DNA from: Polaribacter sp. KT25b
Lineage (GTDB): Bacteria > Bacteroidota > Bacteroidia > Flavobacteriales > Flavobacteriaceae
NCBI RefSeq assembly: GCF_900105145.1
Contig: NZ_LT629752.1
Span: 3,663,501-3,727,500, forward strand
Length of the DNA stretch: 64,000 nucleotides
Direction: 5' to 3'
A program made the translations under genes and the position numbers. Below, in pieces: positions 54,853-63,281 of this stretch. The notes beneath the pieces are model-generated. The model made no database searches, was not told where the DNA came from, and was given only the letters and a program-made list of their open reading frames with translations. Every line of letters starts with the position of its first letter. Position 1 is the first letter of the stretch.

Positions 54853-55251
54853 TTAACTATTTAATAAAACCACACCAAAAACTGTGAGTATAAAATAGAC
54901 TGTTAAGCTCATTGCTCCTGGATAATCTTTTGCCAAACGTTGACCAATTAACATAAAAATTAAAACGACAGCAGAAAGCTCTAAACCTAATAATGCAAAT
55001 TCTTTTATTTCTGAAGTATATATTTGATAAACGCCAATGATCATAAAAATAGTGGCAATAAATTCTAAGAATACAAGAATGCTTACTAAAAAGGGAACAC
55101 TATTTTTTAATGGAGAATTTTTAAAATGTTCTTTTATAAAAGTCACTGTTCCTTTCCAATCCGAAATTTTTTCAACAACAGATATTAAAAAAGTAATCAC
55201 TAAAAAAAGTAGAATTAAAATTTCTGCTGGATAATTAGAAAGTAGTTTCAT
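54853..55251 (-). CDS. DoxX-like membrane protein
   Basis: 132 residues with four hydrophobic helices (about 9-27, 48-70, 80-100, 108-130). The pattern of a first helix followed by KISDWKGTVTFIKEHFKNSPLKNSVPFLV and an acidic residue in the second helix (VFLEFIATIFMIIGVYQ) is that of DoxX/DoxD-type small quinone-linked or stress-linked membrane proteins. Cotranscribed with the small gene 9 nt upstream. Function not established. Confidence 0.75.
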   Translation of the reverse strand: MKLLSNYPAEILILLFLVITFLISVVEKISDWKGTVTFIKEHFKNSPLKNSVPFLVSILVFLEFIATIFMIIGVYQIYTSEIKEFALLGLELSAVVLIFMLIGQRLAKDYPGAMSLTVYFILTVFGVVLLNS

Positions 55252-55260
55252 TATTCGTTT

Positions 55261-55536
55261 TTATTTTCTAAATAATTTTTGAAAAAGAACTTTAGATTTT
55301 TTAGATATTTCTATCAATTCGTCTTTTGCTTCATCCGCAAAAACCTGTAATTGTTCAGATGCTTCTTTAGCTAGTTTTGCAGTTTTTACAGTACTGTTTT
55401 TTACGTTTTCTTCGGTTAAAGATTCATTTAATTTATTCTTTAAAACGTCATAAACTATTTTAGTGTCGGTAACAAATTCAGTAGTTTTTTCTTTTGCAGT
55501 TTCACTTAAATCTTTAATTTTTTTACTTTCTGACAT
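55261..55536 (-). CDS. Small helical stress-type protein (YtxH/apolipophorin-like)
   Basis: 91 residues, all helical and rich in Lys, Glu, Thr and Ala, with KDLSETAKEKTTEFVTDTK and TAKLAKEASEQLQVFADEAKDEL segments. No signal peptide or transmembrane helix. The heptad-like composition resembles late-embryogenesis-abundant or YtxH-type proteins that accumulate on stress. It lies 9 nt before the DoxX gene. Role inferred from composition only. Confidence 0.55.
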   Translation of the reverse strand: MSESKKIKDLSETAKEKTTEFVTDTKIVYDVLKNKLNESLTEENVKNSTVKTAKLAKEASEQLQVFADEAKDELIEISKKSKVLFQKLFRK

Positions 55537-55545
55537 ATTTATTTT

Positions 55546-55931
55546 TTATAAAAAAGCTTCGTCAATTGGTTCCCAAAGTTCAATTTTGTTGCCTTCGTTA
55601 TCTAAAATCCAACCAAATTTTCCGTAATCAAATTCTTGCATTTCACCTACAATGGTTACGCCCTCTTTTTTTAATTCAACTAATAATTCAACTAAATTTT
55701 CGACTCTATAATTAAACATAAAGTCTTTTTTGAAGGCTCAAAATAAGTTGTTTTTTCGGCAAAAGGACTCCATTGTGTTGAGCAATCTTTGCCTTTTTTA
55801 TCTTTCCACCAAAAGGTAGAACCATAATCATCAGTGTTAAAACCTAAGTGTTTTTTGTACCAATCTTTTGATGCTTTTGGATCGTCGCTTTTAAAAAACA
55901 AACCACCAATTCCTGTAACTCTTTTTTTCAT
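55546..55931 (-). pseudogene. Frameshifted VOC/glyoxalase-family gene
   Basis: The first 79 codons (ATG at 55931) encode a VOC beta-alpha module, GIGGLFFKSDDPKASKDWYKKHLG and STFWWKDKKG, and stop at 55692 after a run of six adenines (55736-55741). One extra A restores reading into DFMFNYRVENLVELLVEL and GKFGWILDNEGNKIELWEP, ending at 55546, exactly the family's C-terminal module. So the gene carries a one-base deletion in a homopolymer, either a real mutation or a sequencing error. Intact members bind a metal and act as dioxygenase, lyase or resistance proteins. TAATG coupling links it to the gene before. Confidence 0.88.
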
Positions 55932-56392
55932 TATTTATTTTTTTTAATTGCAGATTCATAAATAGTAACCCACTTATTAACACTTATTTTACTTGCTAAT
56001 TCACCAATTAAATCAAACGGAATTTCATCCATTTTTTTAAATCGGATACAACTTTTACCCATATCTAATTTGCGTTTACAATGCTTTGGATATTCAGAAA
56101 CAAACCAATCTAAGAGTTCTTTATCTGCGTAAATACCCATGTGATATAAGTTTACAGAGTTCTTTTGTGATGCAATATTTATAAATGGCAAAGGCAATTT
56201 TGGGTTGCAATGATAGCCTTCTGGATATTTTGAATGCGGAACATAATAGCCCAACATTTTGTAATTAACGCCTTCTTCAAAACCTTTTGGTAGGTTTTTT
56301 TTGATGATTTTTCGTAGTTTTTCAATAACTATTTTTCGGTCATCAGGTAATTGAGCAATGTATTCTTCAGGTGTGTTTGCTTCGTAAGTCAT
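55931..56392 (-). CDS. DUF1801 (YdhG-like) protein
   Basis: 153 residues from ATG 56392; an ATG 11 codons upstream exists, but homologues start at MTYEANTPEEYIAQLP. KIVIEKLRKIIKKNLPKGFEEGVNYKMLGYYVPH and NLYHMGIYADKELLDWF, then KLDMGKSCIRFKKMDEIPFDLIGEL, are the DUF1801 pattern. Cytoplasmic, unknown role. Stop overlaps the VOC start (TAATG); 34 nt separate it from the dehydrogenase stop. Confidence 0.85.
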   Translation of the reverse strand: MTYEANTPEEYIAQLPDDRKIVIEKLRKIIKKNLPKGFEEGVNYKMLGYYVPHSKYPEGYHCNPKLPLPFINIASQKNSVNLYHMGIYADKELLDWFVSEYPKHCKRKLDMGKSCIRFKKMDEIPFDLIGELASKISVNKWVTIYESAIKKNK

Positions 56393-56426
56393 CTTGTTTT
56401 TTGTTTGATGATTTAAAGCTAACAAG

Positions 56427-57365
56427 TTAATAAAATTTTGCTTTAATTTTATCTACAATTGTTTGCGCTAGTTTTTCTTTGCTTTCAAAAGTCCAACCTG
56501 CAACATGCGGACTTAATAAAACATTCTCTGAATTGATTAAATATTGAAAAGCTACAGGCATTTTATCATCAGAAAAAAGATTTTCGAAAGATGATTTTTC
56601 GTATTCTAAAACATCTAAACCAGCACCTAAAATTTTACCAGATTTTAAACTAGTAACTAAATCTTTTGTAACTACAGCTGTTCCACGTGCAGTATTTATC
56701 AGCCAAAAATTCTTTTTAAAACTGTTGATAAAATCAATATTTACCATGTTTTTAGAAAGCTCATTTTGTGGTGTATGTAAACTTAATACATCTGCTTTTT
56801 GTTGAAATTCTGCTAAAGAAACTTGTTTGCAATTTTCATCAGCAACACCAGGTTTTATATCATAGCAAATTACATCAACATCAAAACCACGCAATTTTTT
56901 TGCAAATGATTTTCCCATATTTCCATAACCAATTAATCCAACAGTTCTTCCGTCAAGTTCAATTCCTCGGTTTTCTTCACGTAACCAAATACCATTTCTT
57001 ACTTCTTTATCGGCTTTATTTAGCTTGTTAAAGAGCGATAATAACATTGCTAAAGAATGTTCACCAACTGCATTTCTATTGCCTTCTGGCGCTGCAATTA
57101 GGGCAATATTTTTTGATGTTGCATACCCACAATCTATATTTTCTAAACCTGCACCAACTCTTCCAATAAATTTTAGATTTGTGGCTTTGTCTAAAAAAGC
57201 TTTGTCAATTGAAAAACGACTTCTGATGATAAAACCATCATACAAATGAATTTTAGCTTCAATTTCTTGTTTTGAAGAAGTGTAATCTACATCGTTTGTA
57301 AAACCTAAATCATTTAGTTGATTTATTAATAAAGGATGATTTGAGTCTAGGTGTAGTATTTTCAT
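56427..57365 (-). CDS. D-isomer-specific 2-hydroxyacid dehydrogenase
   Basis: 312 residues. The NAD-binding domain has RTVGLIGYGNMGKSFAKKLRGFDVDVICYD, and the catalytic residues appear as NTARGTAVV (Arg), a Glu in the LDVLEYE region and HVAGWT (His). The arrangement resembles 3-phosphoglycerate dehydrogenases without a C-terminal ACT domain, so a role in serine synthesis is plausible but the substrate is not proven. The region NTARGTAV happens to encode a parS-like string at 56679-56694. Confidence 0.9.
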   Translation of the reverse strand: MKILHLDSNHPLLINQLNDLGFTNDVDYTSSKQEIEAKIHLYDGFIIRSRFSIDKAFLDKATNLKFIGRVGAGLENIDCGYATSKNIALIAAPEGNRNAVGEHSLAMLLSLFNKLNKADKEVRNGIWLREENRGIELDGRTVGLIGYGNMGKSFAKKLRGFDVDVICYDIKPGVADENCKQVSLAEFQQKADVLSLHTPQNELSKNMVNIDFINSFKKNFWLINTARGTAVVTKDLVTSLKSGKILGAGLDVLEYEKSSFENLFSDDKMPVAFQYLINSENVLLSPHVAGWTFESKEKLAQTIVDKIKAKFY

Positions 57366-57438
57366 AAATAGATTTATAGATTTTTTGGATATTTAGATAA
57401 AAAAATTCTAGGATTGTTAGATGTTTTGCGTAGAATAA

Positions 57439-57478
57439 AATTAAACCGAATTATTAAACAGAATAATTTGGTTTAATT
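57439..57478 (-). terminator. Long-stem hairpin, probable panB terminator
   Basis: AATTAAACCGAATTATT and AATAATTTGGTTTAATT form a 17-bp stem (one G-U) with a 6-nt loop; a short T-run follows on the minus strand. It lies about 160 nt beyond the panB stop. Confidence 0.6.
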
Positions 57479-57637
57479 AAATTTATTTATAGAATAATCT
57501 ACTTAATTGCTACAATTTTAATTCTTTATAATCTATGCATGTTTTTGATTTTTAACTATGTAAATCATCAAATAAATTATAAATACTAAAATTCAATTAT
57601 CAAAAAATCTAATAATCTAACAGATTAACAATCTAAA

Positions 57638-58456
57638 TTAATATTGCTCATCATCACTAGGAAAATCTTTACTTTTAACATCGGTAACATATTGCTGGAA
57701 TGCGCCAGTCATTTCTGTATATAAATCTGAATATCTACGTAAAAAACGTGGGTTGAATTCATGTGTCATTCCTAACATATCGTGTGTAACTAAAACTTGA
57801 CCATCAACACCATTTCCAGCACCAATTCCAATAACAGGAATCGATATTGATTCTGCAACTTTTTTTGCTAAATGAGCTGGTACTTTCTCTAAAACTATTG
57901 CAAAACACCCAAGGCGTTCTAATAGAAAAGCATCGTCCATTAATTTCTCTGCTTCTTCTTCTTCTTTTGCTCTAACAGTATAAGTACCAAACTTATAAAT
58001 AGATTGTGGTGTTAAACCTAAATGACCCATTACAGGAATTCCAGCATTTAAAATACGTTTTATAGATTCTTTTACCTCTCTACCACCTTCTAATTTTATA
58101 GAATGTCCGCCACTTTCTTTCATAATTCTAATTGCAGAACGTAAAGCTTCCTTAGGATCTGATTGATAACTACCAAAAGGTAAATCTACAACAACTAAAC
58201 AACGCTCAATACCTCTAACAACAGAGCTAGCGTGATAAATCATTTGATCTAAAGTAATTGGTAAAGTAGTTTCATGACCTGCCATAACATTTGATGCAGA
58301 ATCGCCAACTAAAAGTACATCTAAACCAGCACCATCTAATATTTTTGCCATCGTATAATCGTAAGCAGTTAACATAGAGATTTTCTCTCCATTTGCTTTC
58401 ATTTCTACCAAAGATTTTACGGTAATTCTTTTGTACTGTTTTTTTGCTACAGACAT
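57638..58456 (-). CDS. panB: 3-methyl-2-oxobutanoate hydroxymethyltransferase
   Basis: 272 residues. [41 protein letters not shown] has the metal-binding Asp residues, and [19 protein letters not shown] and [23 protein letters not shown] are PanB hallmarks. It transfers a hydroxymethyl group from methylenetetrahydrofolate to 2-oxoisovalerate, the first step to pantothenate and coenzyme A. Monocistronic here; panC is not adjacent. Confidence 0.97.
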   Translation of the reverse strand: MSVAKKQYKRITVKSLVEMKANGEKISMLTAYDYTMAKILDGAGLDVLLVGDSASNVMAGHETTLPITLDQMIYHASSVVRGIERCLVVVDLPFGSYQSDPKEALRSAIRIMKESGGHSIKLEGGREVKESIKRILNAGIPVMGHLGLTPQSIYKFGTYTVRAKEEEEAEKLMDDAFLLERLGCFAIVLEKVPAHLAKKVAESISIPVIGIGAGNGVDGQVLVTHDMLGMTHEFNPRFLRRYSDLYTEMTGAFQQYVTDVKSKDFPSDDEQY

Positions 58457-58595
58457 TTTTTTTAAATTTTTAGAATTCTGTAAAAATAAGAAATATCAAG
58501 AGATATTTAACTAGTTAATATTAGGTTAAAATAAAATCTTTAAGAATATAGAACCAAAAATTTAAGTAGTTTTATGGCTTAAAAACCAACATATT

Positions 58596-59075
58596 ATGCT
58601 TAAAATTATACTTGCAATTATAGCTTTTGTATTGTCTTTTACTTTGGTAGCTCAAAATAAATCAGAAGAAAAAGCTATAAAAAATGTAATTGAAACCTTT
58701 TTTGATGGATTGCATAATGGAGATAGTACACTTATAAAAACCACATTGCATAATGATATTAAAATTCAAACTACTTATACAAACGATAAAAATCAAAATA
58801 TCTTAAAACTAGAAACTAAAAAAGCTTTGTTAACTAATATTGCTAATAAAAAGCCAGAAACTATTTATCAAGAAAAATTACTTTCTTTTGATATTAAAAT
58901 TGATGGAAATTTAGCTTCAGTTTGGACGCCTTATGAGTTTTATTTAAATGAAAAATTTAGTCATTGTGGCGCTAATTCTTTTCAGTTATTTAATAATAAT
59001 GGCAACTGGGAAATTATTTATTTAGTTGATATGAGAAGAAGAGAAAACTGCAAAGCAGTAAATGAAGAAAAATAG
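58596..59075 (+). CDS. Exported NTF2-like (lumazine-binding type) protein
   Basis: 159 residues with a signal peptide (KIILAIIAFVLSFTLVAQ). The mature part has the helix KAIKNVIETFFDGLHNGDSTLIKTTLHNDI and strand NLASVWTPYEFYLNEKFSHCGANSFQLFNNNGNWEIIYLVDMRRR of the SnoaL/NTF2 cone fold. A cavity for a small hydrophobic molecule is expected; the ligand is unknown. It precedes an ECF sigma gene by 28 nt, but that gene has its own promoter element at 59079. Confidence 0.85.
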   Translation: MLKIILAIIAFVLSFTLVAQNKSEEKAIKNVIETFFDGLHNGDSTLIKTTLHNDIKIQTTYTNDKNQNILKLETKKALLTNIANKKPETIYQEKLLSFDIKIDGNLASVWTPYEFYLNEKFSHCGANSFQLFNNNGNWEIIYLVDMRRRENCKAVNEEK

Positions 59076-59078
59076 CGT

Positions 59079-59086
59079 TATATTTG
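59079..59086 (+). promoter_or_regulatory. -7 promoter element of the ECF sigma gene
   Basis: TATATTTG, exact match, 17 nt before the sigma factor ATG. Confidence 0.55.
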
Positions 59087-59103
59087 ATTTTTTAAGTTAA
59101 AGA

Positions 59104-59670
59104 ATGATTAAAGAGATAAGCACTTTAAACCCAAATAAATGGATTGATAATTATGCAGATTATCTGTTTAATTATGCTGTTGTGCGTGTAAATGATAGTG
59201 ATTTAGCAAAAGATTTAGTGCAAGAAACTTTTTTTGCAGGACTAAAATCTGCCAAAAATTTTCAAGGAAAATCTACAGAAAGAACCTGGTTAGTTTCTAT
59301 TTTAAAAAGAAAAGTAATAGATTATTATAGAAAAATAAATTCTAAAAAAGGAAAAGCCGAAGTTAGAATGAATTTTTATGAAGATGGCGAAAATGAAGGA
59401 AATTGGCTTGAAGAAAGAGTACCACAAAGTTGGGATAATGCATCAGAAAAAGACATCGAAAACGAAGAATTAAAAACGCAATTAGATCGTTGTATAGATA
59501 AATTACCAGAAAAATATGCTATGGTTTTTAGAATGAAAACTATTCAAGAATTTGAAACTGAAGAAATTTGTAAGGAGCTAGACATAACTGCGTCAAACTT
59601 ATGGGTTATCATTCATAGAGCAAGAACACAGCTTAGAAAATGTATGGAAGATAATTGGTTTAATAATTAG
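59104..59670 (+). CDS. ECF-type sigma-70 family sigma factor
   Basis: 188 residues. Sigma region 2 is at about 18-75 (NYADYLFNYAVVRVNDSDLAKDLVQETFFAGLKSAKNFQGKSTERTWLVSILKRKVIDYYR, with the AxDLVQETF signature), and region 4 at about 120-180 (ELKTQLDRCIDKLPEKYAMVFRMKTIQEFETEEICKELDITASNLWVIIHRARTQLRK). Region 3 is missing as in ECF factors. The next gene, 4 nt on, has an anti-sigma-type zinc motif, so it is a likely regulated pair. Promoters controlled are unknown. Confidence 0.95.
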   Translation: MIKEISTLNPNKWIDNYADYLFNYAVVRVNDSDLAKDLVQETFFAGLKSAKNFQGKSTERTWLVSILKRKVIDYYRKINSKKGKAEVRMNFYEDGENEGNWLEERVPQSWDNASEKDIENEELKTQLDRCIDKLPEKYAMVFRMKTIQEFETEEICKELDITASNLWVIIHRARTQLRKCMEDNWFNN

Positions 59671-59674
59671 TATC

Positions 59675-59935
59675 ATGTTTAAGAAATTTTTAATCAATTG
59701 TGATCAAGCTACTACTATATGTGATAAAAATCAATATGGAGAAGCAACTATTGCAGATAAAGTAAAATTAGGAATTCATTTTTTAAGATGTAAAATATGT
59801 TCTGTATATTCAAAACAAAATGTATTTTTGTCTTTAATGTATAAAGACCATGCAAAAAGTTGCAAAAAAATGAAACATTGTTTAAGTGATGAAGATAAAG
59901 CTGAACTTAAAAAAAATATAGAATCTAAAATTTAA
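59675..59935 (+). CDS. Small zinc-motif protein, probable anti-sigma factor
   Basis: 86 residues. It has H35-x3-C39-x2-C42 in LGIHFLRCKICSVYSK, the HxxxCxxC arrangement of zinc-binding anti-sigma (ZAS) domains, plus other cysteines (Cys9, Cys16, Cys63, Cys69). There is no membrane helix, so it is a soluble type, which could respond to oxidation of the cysteines. Database names such as glycine dehydrogenase for similar proteins would be misleading. Adjacent to the ECF gene and probably cotranscribed. Confidence 0.75.
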   Translation: MFKKFLINCDQATTICDKNQYGEATIADKVKLGIHFLRCKICSVYSKQNVFLSLMYKDHAKSCKKMKHCLSDEDKAELKKNIESKI

Positions 59936-59987
59936 TTTGTTTTTTCGGTTTTTTCAAAACCGTGATTTTTGATTTTTTGTTAGATTG

Positions 59988-60023
59988 AAACGGAATTTAT
60001 AGAAATATAGATTCCGTTTTTTT
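59988..60023 (+). terminator. Terminator after the anti-sigma gene
   Basis: AAACGGAAT / ATTCCGTTT with a 14-nt loop and a run of seven T. A second small stem, CGGTTTT / AAAACCG, lies at 59946-59962. Confidence 0.75.
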
Positions 60024-60024
60024 G

Positions 60025-60032
60025 TACTTTTG
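60025..60032 (+). promoter_or_regulatory. -7 promoter element of the O-methyltransferase gene
   Basis: TACTTTTG, exact TAnnTTTG match, starting 2 nt after the T-run of the preceding terminator; leader about 80 nt. Confidence 0.45.
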
Positions 60033-60115
60033 GTTTTGGTAATCTATCAAAAAATGAAGTGATATTTTTATGTTAAAACCAAATTTTTTTTTACTCAATT
60101 ATTAAAATTATTAAA

Positions 60116-60757
60116 ATGCATTTTTTACCAGAAAAAATAGACGATTACGTAGTAAATCATTCGCAACAAGAACCAAAAATTTTACAAGAATTAAGTAAAG
60201 AAACTTGGCAAAAAGTATTAAATCCTAGAATGTTAAGCGGTGCTTTTCAAGGTAGAGTTTTATCTATGATTTCTAAATTGATAAAACCTACATCTATTTT
60301 AGAAATAGGTACTTATACAGGCTATTCTGCCTTGTGTTTAGCAGAAGGAATGTCATCCGAAGGACAAATTATAACGATTGATAAAAACGAGGAATTAGAA
60401 ACCTTACAAAACAAATATTTTGAAAAATCTGGTTACAGAAATAAAATTAAACAAAAGGTTGGTAATGCTATAGAAATTATTCCAAACATTGATGAAAAAT
60501 TTGACTTAGTTTTTATTGATGCAGATAAAAGAAACTACGTAAATTATTTTCATTTAATTATTGATAAAATGAATTCTGGCGGAATTATTTTGTCTGATAA
60601 TGTACTTTGGAGCGGTAAAATTGTAGAAGAATTAAACCCAAAAGATGTAGACACAAAAGTACTTTTAGCGTATAATAAATTATTAAATTCTGATGAAAGA
60701 ATAGAAACTGTTTTGTTACCAATAAGAGATGGTTTAACAATAAGTAGAGTAAAATAA
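60116..60757 (+). CDS. O-methyltransferase, caffeoyl-CoA/catechol type
   Basis: 213 residues. SILEIGTYTGYSALCLAEGM (about 60-79) is SAM motif I; FDLVFIDADKRNYVNYFHLI (about 125-144) and GGIILSDNVLWSGKI (about 156-170) supply the metal-binding Asp and Asn residues of the COMT-like class. It methylates hydroxyls of small molecules, possibly also tRNA as in TrmR-like relatives. It stands alone. Convergent with the Tat gene. Confidence 0.93.
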   Translation: MHFLPEKIDDYVVNHSQQEPKILQELSKETWQKVLNPRMLSGAFQGRVLSMISKLIKPTSILEIGTYTGYSALCLAEGMSSEGQIITIDKNEELETLQNKYFEKSGYRNKIKQKVGNAIEIIPNIDEKFDLVFIDADKRNYVNYFHLIIDKMNSGGIILSDNVLWSGKIVEELNPKDVDTKVLLAYNKLLNSDERIETVLLPIRDGLTISRVK

Positions 60758-60850
60758 TTGTACAGAAAGCTAATTTTTATTTTACTTTTTAATAAATTTA
60801 TTGAAAGTTAAAATGAGATTATAATCTTTGTCTAGAATTACACAAAAGCG

Positions 60851-61132
60851 TTATCTATTTCTTTTAATTGGTCCCGTAATATCATCTAGATTTTCTTTTA
60901 CATCAGAAATACTATTTTTAATATCTTTTGTAAAATCAGTATCTAAACCTTGGCTTTTTGCACTTTCATTAATATCCTTTTTAATTTCGTTTGTGGCATC
61001 TTTAACTTGACGAATTCCTTTACCTAAACCTCTTGCAATTTCAGGAATTTTATCTGCGCCAAAAACCATTACCACAATTAATAGGATAATCATTACTTCT
61101 GGAGCACCAATAAATAAAAAAGTTATATTCAT
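60851..61132 (-). CDS. TatA/TatB-type translocase subunit
   Basis: 93 residues from ATG 61132; the alternative ATG at 61141 lies closer to the -7 element at 61152. One membrane helix, GAPEVMIILLIVVMVFGADKIPEI, then the family's F-G-x-x-K-I-P-E hinge and an amphipathic helix RGLGKGIRQVKDATNEIKK. The longer, more charged tail distinguishes it from the 63-residue copy at 40812. Both are probably part of the same export machinery; whether it acts as TatA or TatB is not clear. Confidence 0.88.
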   Translation of the reverse strand: MNITFLFIGAPEVMIILLIVVMVFGADKIPEIARGLGKGIRQVKDATNEIKKDINESAKSQGLDTDFTKDIKNSISDVKENLDDITGPIKRNR

Positions 61133-61151
61133 AATTAACATAAAGTTGTAA

Positions 61152-61159
61152 CAAAGGTA
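61152..61159 (-). promoter_or_regulatory. -7 promoter element of the second Tat gene
   Basis: TACCTTTG on the minus strand, exact match, 19 nt before ATG 61132, favouring this start over 61141. Confidence 0.6.
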
Positions 61160-61224
61160 AATATTATAAGTGATATAAAGTTATCAAATAAAAAAATTTG
61201 TAAATTGTAATATATATTTAAAAA

Positions 61225-62499
61225 ATGGCTTTAATGTTTAAAAAAAAACTTTATTTTTTATGCTTTATAATAGTTTTAGTTGGGTGTAAAACGCTAAAAA
61301 TCAAACATAAAATTAACAAAGAGCTAACTTTATCAATTTTTAAAAATCAGTTTACAGGGATTTATATTTATGATGTAAATGCAGATAAAACAATCTATAA
61401 TTATAACGGAACAAAGTATTTTACGCCAGCAAGTAACGCAAAAATATTTACACTTTTTACAGGTTTAGAGTTATTATCAGACTCAATTCCGGCTTTTAAA
61501 TACTCCATACATAAAGATACAATTACGATTTTAGGAACTGGAGATCCAACATTTTTACATCCTTTTTTTAAAGATAGTACCGCTTTTAAAATGGCAAAAA
61601 AGTATAAAAAAGTAAATTTAATAACCAATAATATTAGTGATAAAAAATATGCCCCAGGTTGGGCTTGGGAAGATTTTGATAGTTATTTTAGCCCAGAAAG
61701 AAGTGCTTTTCCTATGTATGGAAATGTGCTTACAATCCAAAATGAAAACGAACTAAAAGTAACGCCTAATTTTTTTGAAAATGACTTAAAAATGACTGAT
61801 AAAAATTATGGTAGAAAAGAGTTTGCTAATGATTTTTATTTTGATAAAAACAGGACTCGTGAAACAACCATACCTATAATTATAAGCGATGCACTGCTTT
61901 TAAATCTTTGGAATGATATTTTGCCAAACAGAGTAAATTTAAATCAAACTACAACCTTAAAACCATCAAAAATAGCTTATAGTGTTCCTTCAGATTCTTT
62001 ATACAAAAGAATGATGGAAGTAAGTGATAATTTTTTAGCAGAACAGATTTTAATTTTGGCATCATCAACAATTTCTGATACTTTAAATACAACTTTTGCC
62101 AAAAATTTTATGCTAGAAAATCAATTAAAAGATTTAGAACAAAAACCACGTTGGGTAGATGGTTCTGGCTTGAGCAGATATAACTTATTTACACCAAATT
62201 CTTTTGTACAAGTATTAACTAAAATGTATCAAAAAATACCAGAAGAAAGATTGTTCCAGTTTTTTCCTGTTGGTGGAAAATCTGGTACTTTAAAAAATTG
62301 GTATGCAGGAAATCCAACACCATATATTCATGCAAAATCGGGTACTTTGGGTAACAATTATAATTTAAGCGGATATTTAATTACAAACTCGGGCAAAGTT
62401 TTAATTTTTAGCTATATGAATAATCATTATATGCATTCTAATGCTGATGTAAAAAAGAAAATGCAAGCCGTTTTTGAAGAGTTAAGAGACAATTATTAA
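61225..62499 (+). CDS. dacB: D-alanyl-D-alanine carboxypeptidase/endopeptidase (PBP4-like) lipoprotein
   Basis: 424 residues, peptidase family S13. The leader ends LVGC (Cys21), a lipobox. The catalytic motifs are S70-N-A-K73 (PASNAKIF), SDN in VSDNFLAEQIL, and KSG in HAKSGTLGNN near 370. It is somewhat shorter than E. coli PBP4, with a reduced inserted domain. It trims peptidoglycan cross-links or stem peptides in the periplasm. It converges on the SPOUT gene with a 4-nt overlap of stop codons. Confidence 0.94.
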   Translation: MALMFKKKLYFLCFIIVLVGCKTLKIKHKINKELTLSIFKNQFTGIYIYDVNADKTIYNYNGTKYFTPASNAKIFTLFTGLELLSDSIPAFKYSIHKDTITILGTGDPTFLHPFFKDSTAFKMAKKYKKVNLITNNISDKKYAPGWAWEDFDSYFSPERSAFPMYGNVLTIQNENELKVTPNFFENDLKMTDKNYGRKEFANDFYFDKNRTRETTIPIIISDALLLNLWNDILPNRVNLNQTTTLKPSKIAYSVPSDSLYKRMMEVSDNFLAEQILILASSTISDTLNTTFAKNFMLENQLKDLEQKPRWVDGSGLSRYNLFTPNSFVQVLTKMYQKIPEERLFQFFPVGGKSGTLKNWYAGNPTPYIHAKSGTLGNNYNLSGYLITNSGKVLIFSYMNNHYMHSNADVKKKMQAVFEELRDNY

Positions 62500-62951
62500 A
62501 AACTAAACTTTGCTTGTCTATCGTACATAATAATACTTCCTGCTACAGAAACGTCTAAGCTTAATTCAGATTTAAATTTCACTAAATGATGCGATTTTTC
62601 AATGGCTATTTTAGACAATCTATGATCTTCTGCACCTAATAAATAAACGCAACGTCTTGGATGCTTAAAAGTTTCTAATTGTACTGCTTTTTCATCTAAT
62701 TCTACACCAACCAACATAGCACCTTTAGGAAGATTGTTAAAGAAATCTTCAAAAGTTTCGTAATGGAAGTAAGGCATTGCACCAATAGCTTTATGAGTGT
62801 TGCAAGCTTGTTTTGCATAGCGATTACCAATGGTAAAGATAAAACTAGCACCCATATTTTGGGCAGAACGCCAAAGAACACCTAAATTTTCAGGAGTTTT
62901 TCCATTCTGAATTCCAATTCCGAAAAAACCTTGTTCTAAATTGTTTACCAT
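62496..62951 (-). CDS. SPOUT-family RNA methyltransferase (TrmH-like)
   Basis: 151 residues, a single SPOUT domain. The knot motifs are visible: GIQNGKTPENLGVLWRSAQNMGASFIFTIG (motif 1), VYLLGAEDHRLS (motif 2) and SLDVSVAGSIIMYDR (motif 3, normally SLNVSVA). It ribose-methylates tRNA or rRNA; the target is unknown. Its ATG is coupled to the mutS fragment by TAATG, so the ancestral order mutS-SPOUT gene is preserved. Confidence 0.9.
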   Translation of the reverse strand: MVNNLEQGFFGIGIQNGKTPENLGVLWRSAQNMGASFIFTIGNRYAKQACNTHKAIGAMPYFHYETFEDFFNNLPKGAMLVGVELDEKAVQLETFKHPRRCVYLLGAEDHRLSKIAIEKSHHLVKFKSELSLDVSVAGSIIMYDRQAKFSF

Positions 62952-63154
62952 TATTTTTTTACAAGCATTCTCTTAATCTCATTCAGCTTCATTAATGCCT
63001 CAATAGGCGTTAATGTATCAATATTTGTAGCAAGAATTTCTTCTTTAATATTTTCTAAAAGAGGATCATCTAACTGAAAAAAGCTGAGTTTCATTTCTTT
63101 ATGTTGATTATTCTGATAAAATATAGATTTCTTAAATCCAGAAAACCTCGAGTT
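62951..63154 (-). pseudogene. mutS: C-terminal stump of mutS
   Basis: The minus-strand frame is open from 63154 to the TAA at 62951. From codon Met at 63094 it reads [20 protein letters not shown], then [17 protein letters not shown], the highly conserved C-terminal tetramerisation tail of MutS. The preceding 20 codons are unconserved and end at a stop, and no ATPase or clamp domain follows in the upstream 1 kb. About 47 of the expected 860 or more residues remain, so this is a remnant made by deletion, insertion or a rearrangement. An intact copy could exist elsewhere. Confidence 0.85.
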
Positions 63155-63223
63155 TTATTGAAAAATTATTTTTAGTTAACTTATTTATAATAAACTATTT
63201 ATAAATTTTCTTCTCCCTGTTTC

Positions 63224-63281
63224 TGGGGAGTTAACTCCCCATAAATGGGTATTGATTTGTATGTTTTTTGCTTTTATATTG
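63224..63281 (+). promoter_or_regulatory. Perfect 18-bp palindrome and promoter-like elements
   Basis: TGGGGAGTTAACTCCCCA (63224-63241) is a perfect palindrome. Downstream lie TTTG at 63256-63259 and TATATTG at 63275-63281, a near match to TAnnTTTG. The lipoprotein gene begins at 63582, so the leader would be about 290 nt, holding a GAGATT-AAT-AATCTC hairpin (63322-63336) but no credible long ORF. Confidence 0.5.

Noticed and set aside
56679..56694. Third parS-like string, TGTTCCACGTGCAGTA
   Set aside because: It lies inside the 2-hydroxyacid dehydrogenase gene where the conserved NTARGTAV segment is encoded, so the codons alone explain the match; three positions of the right arm fail.
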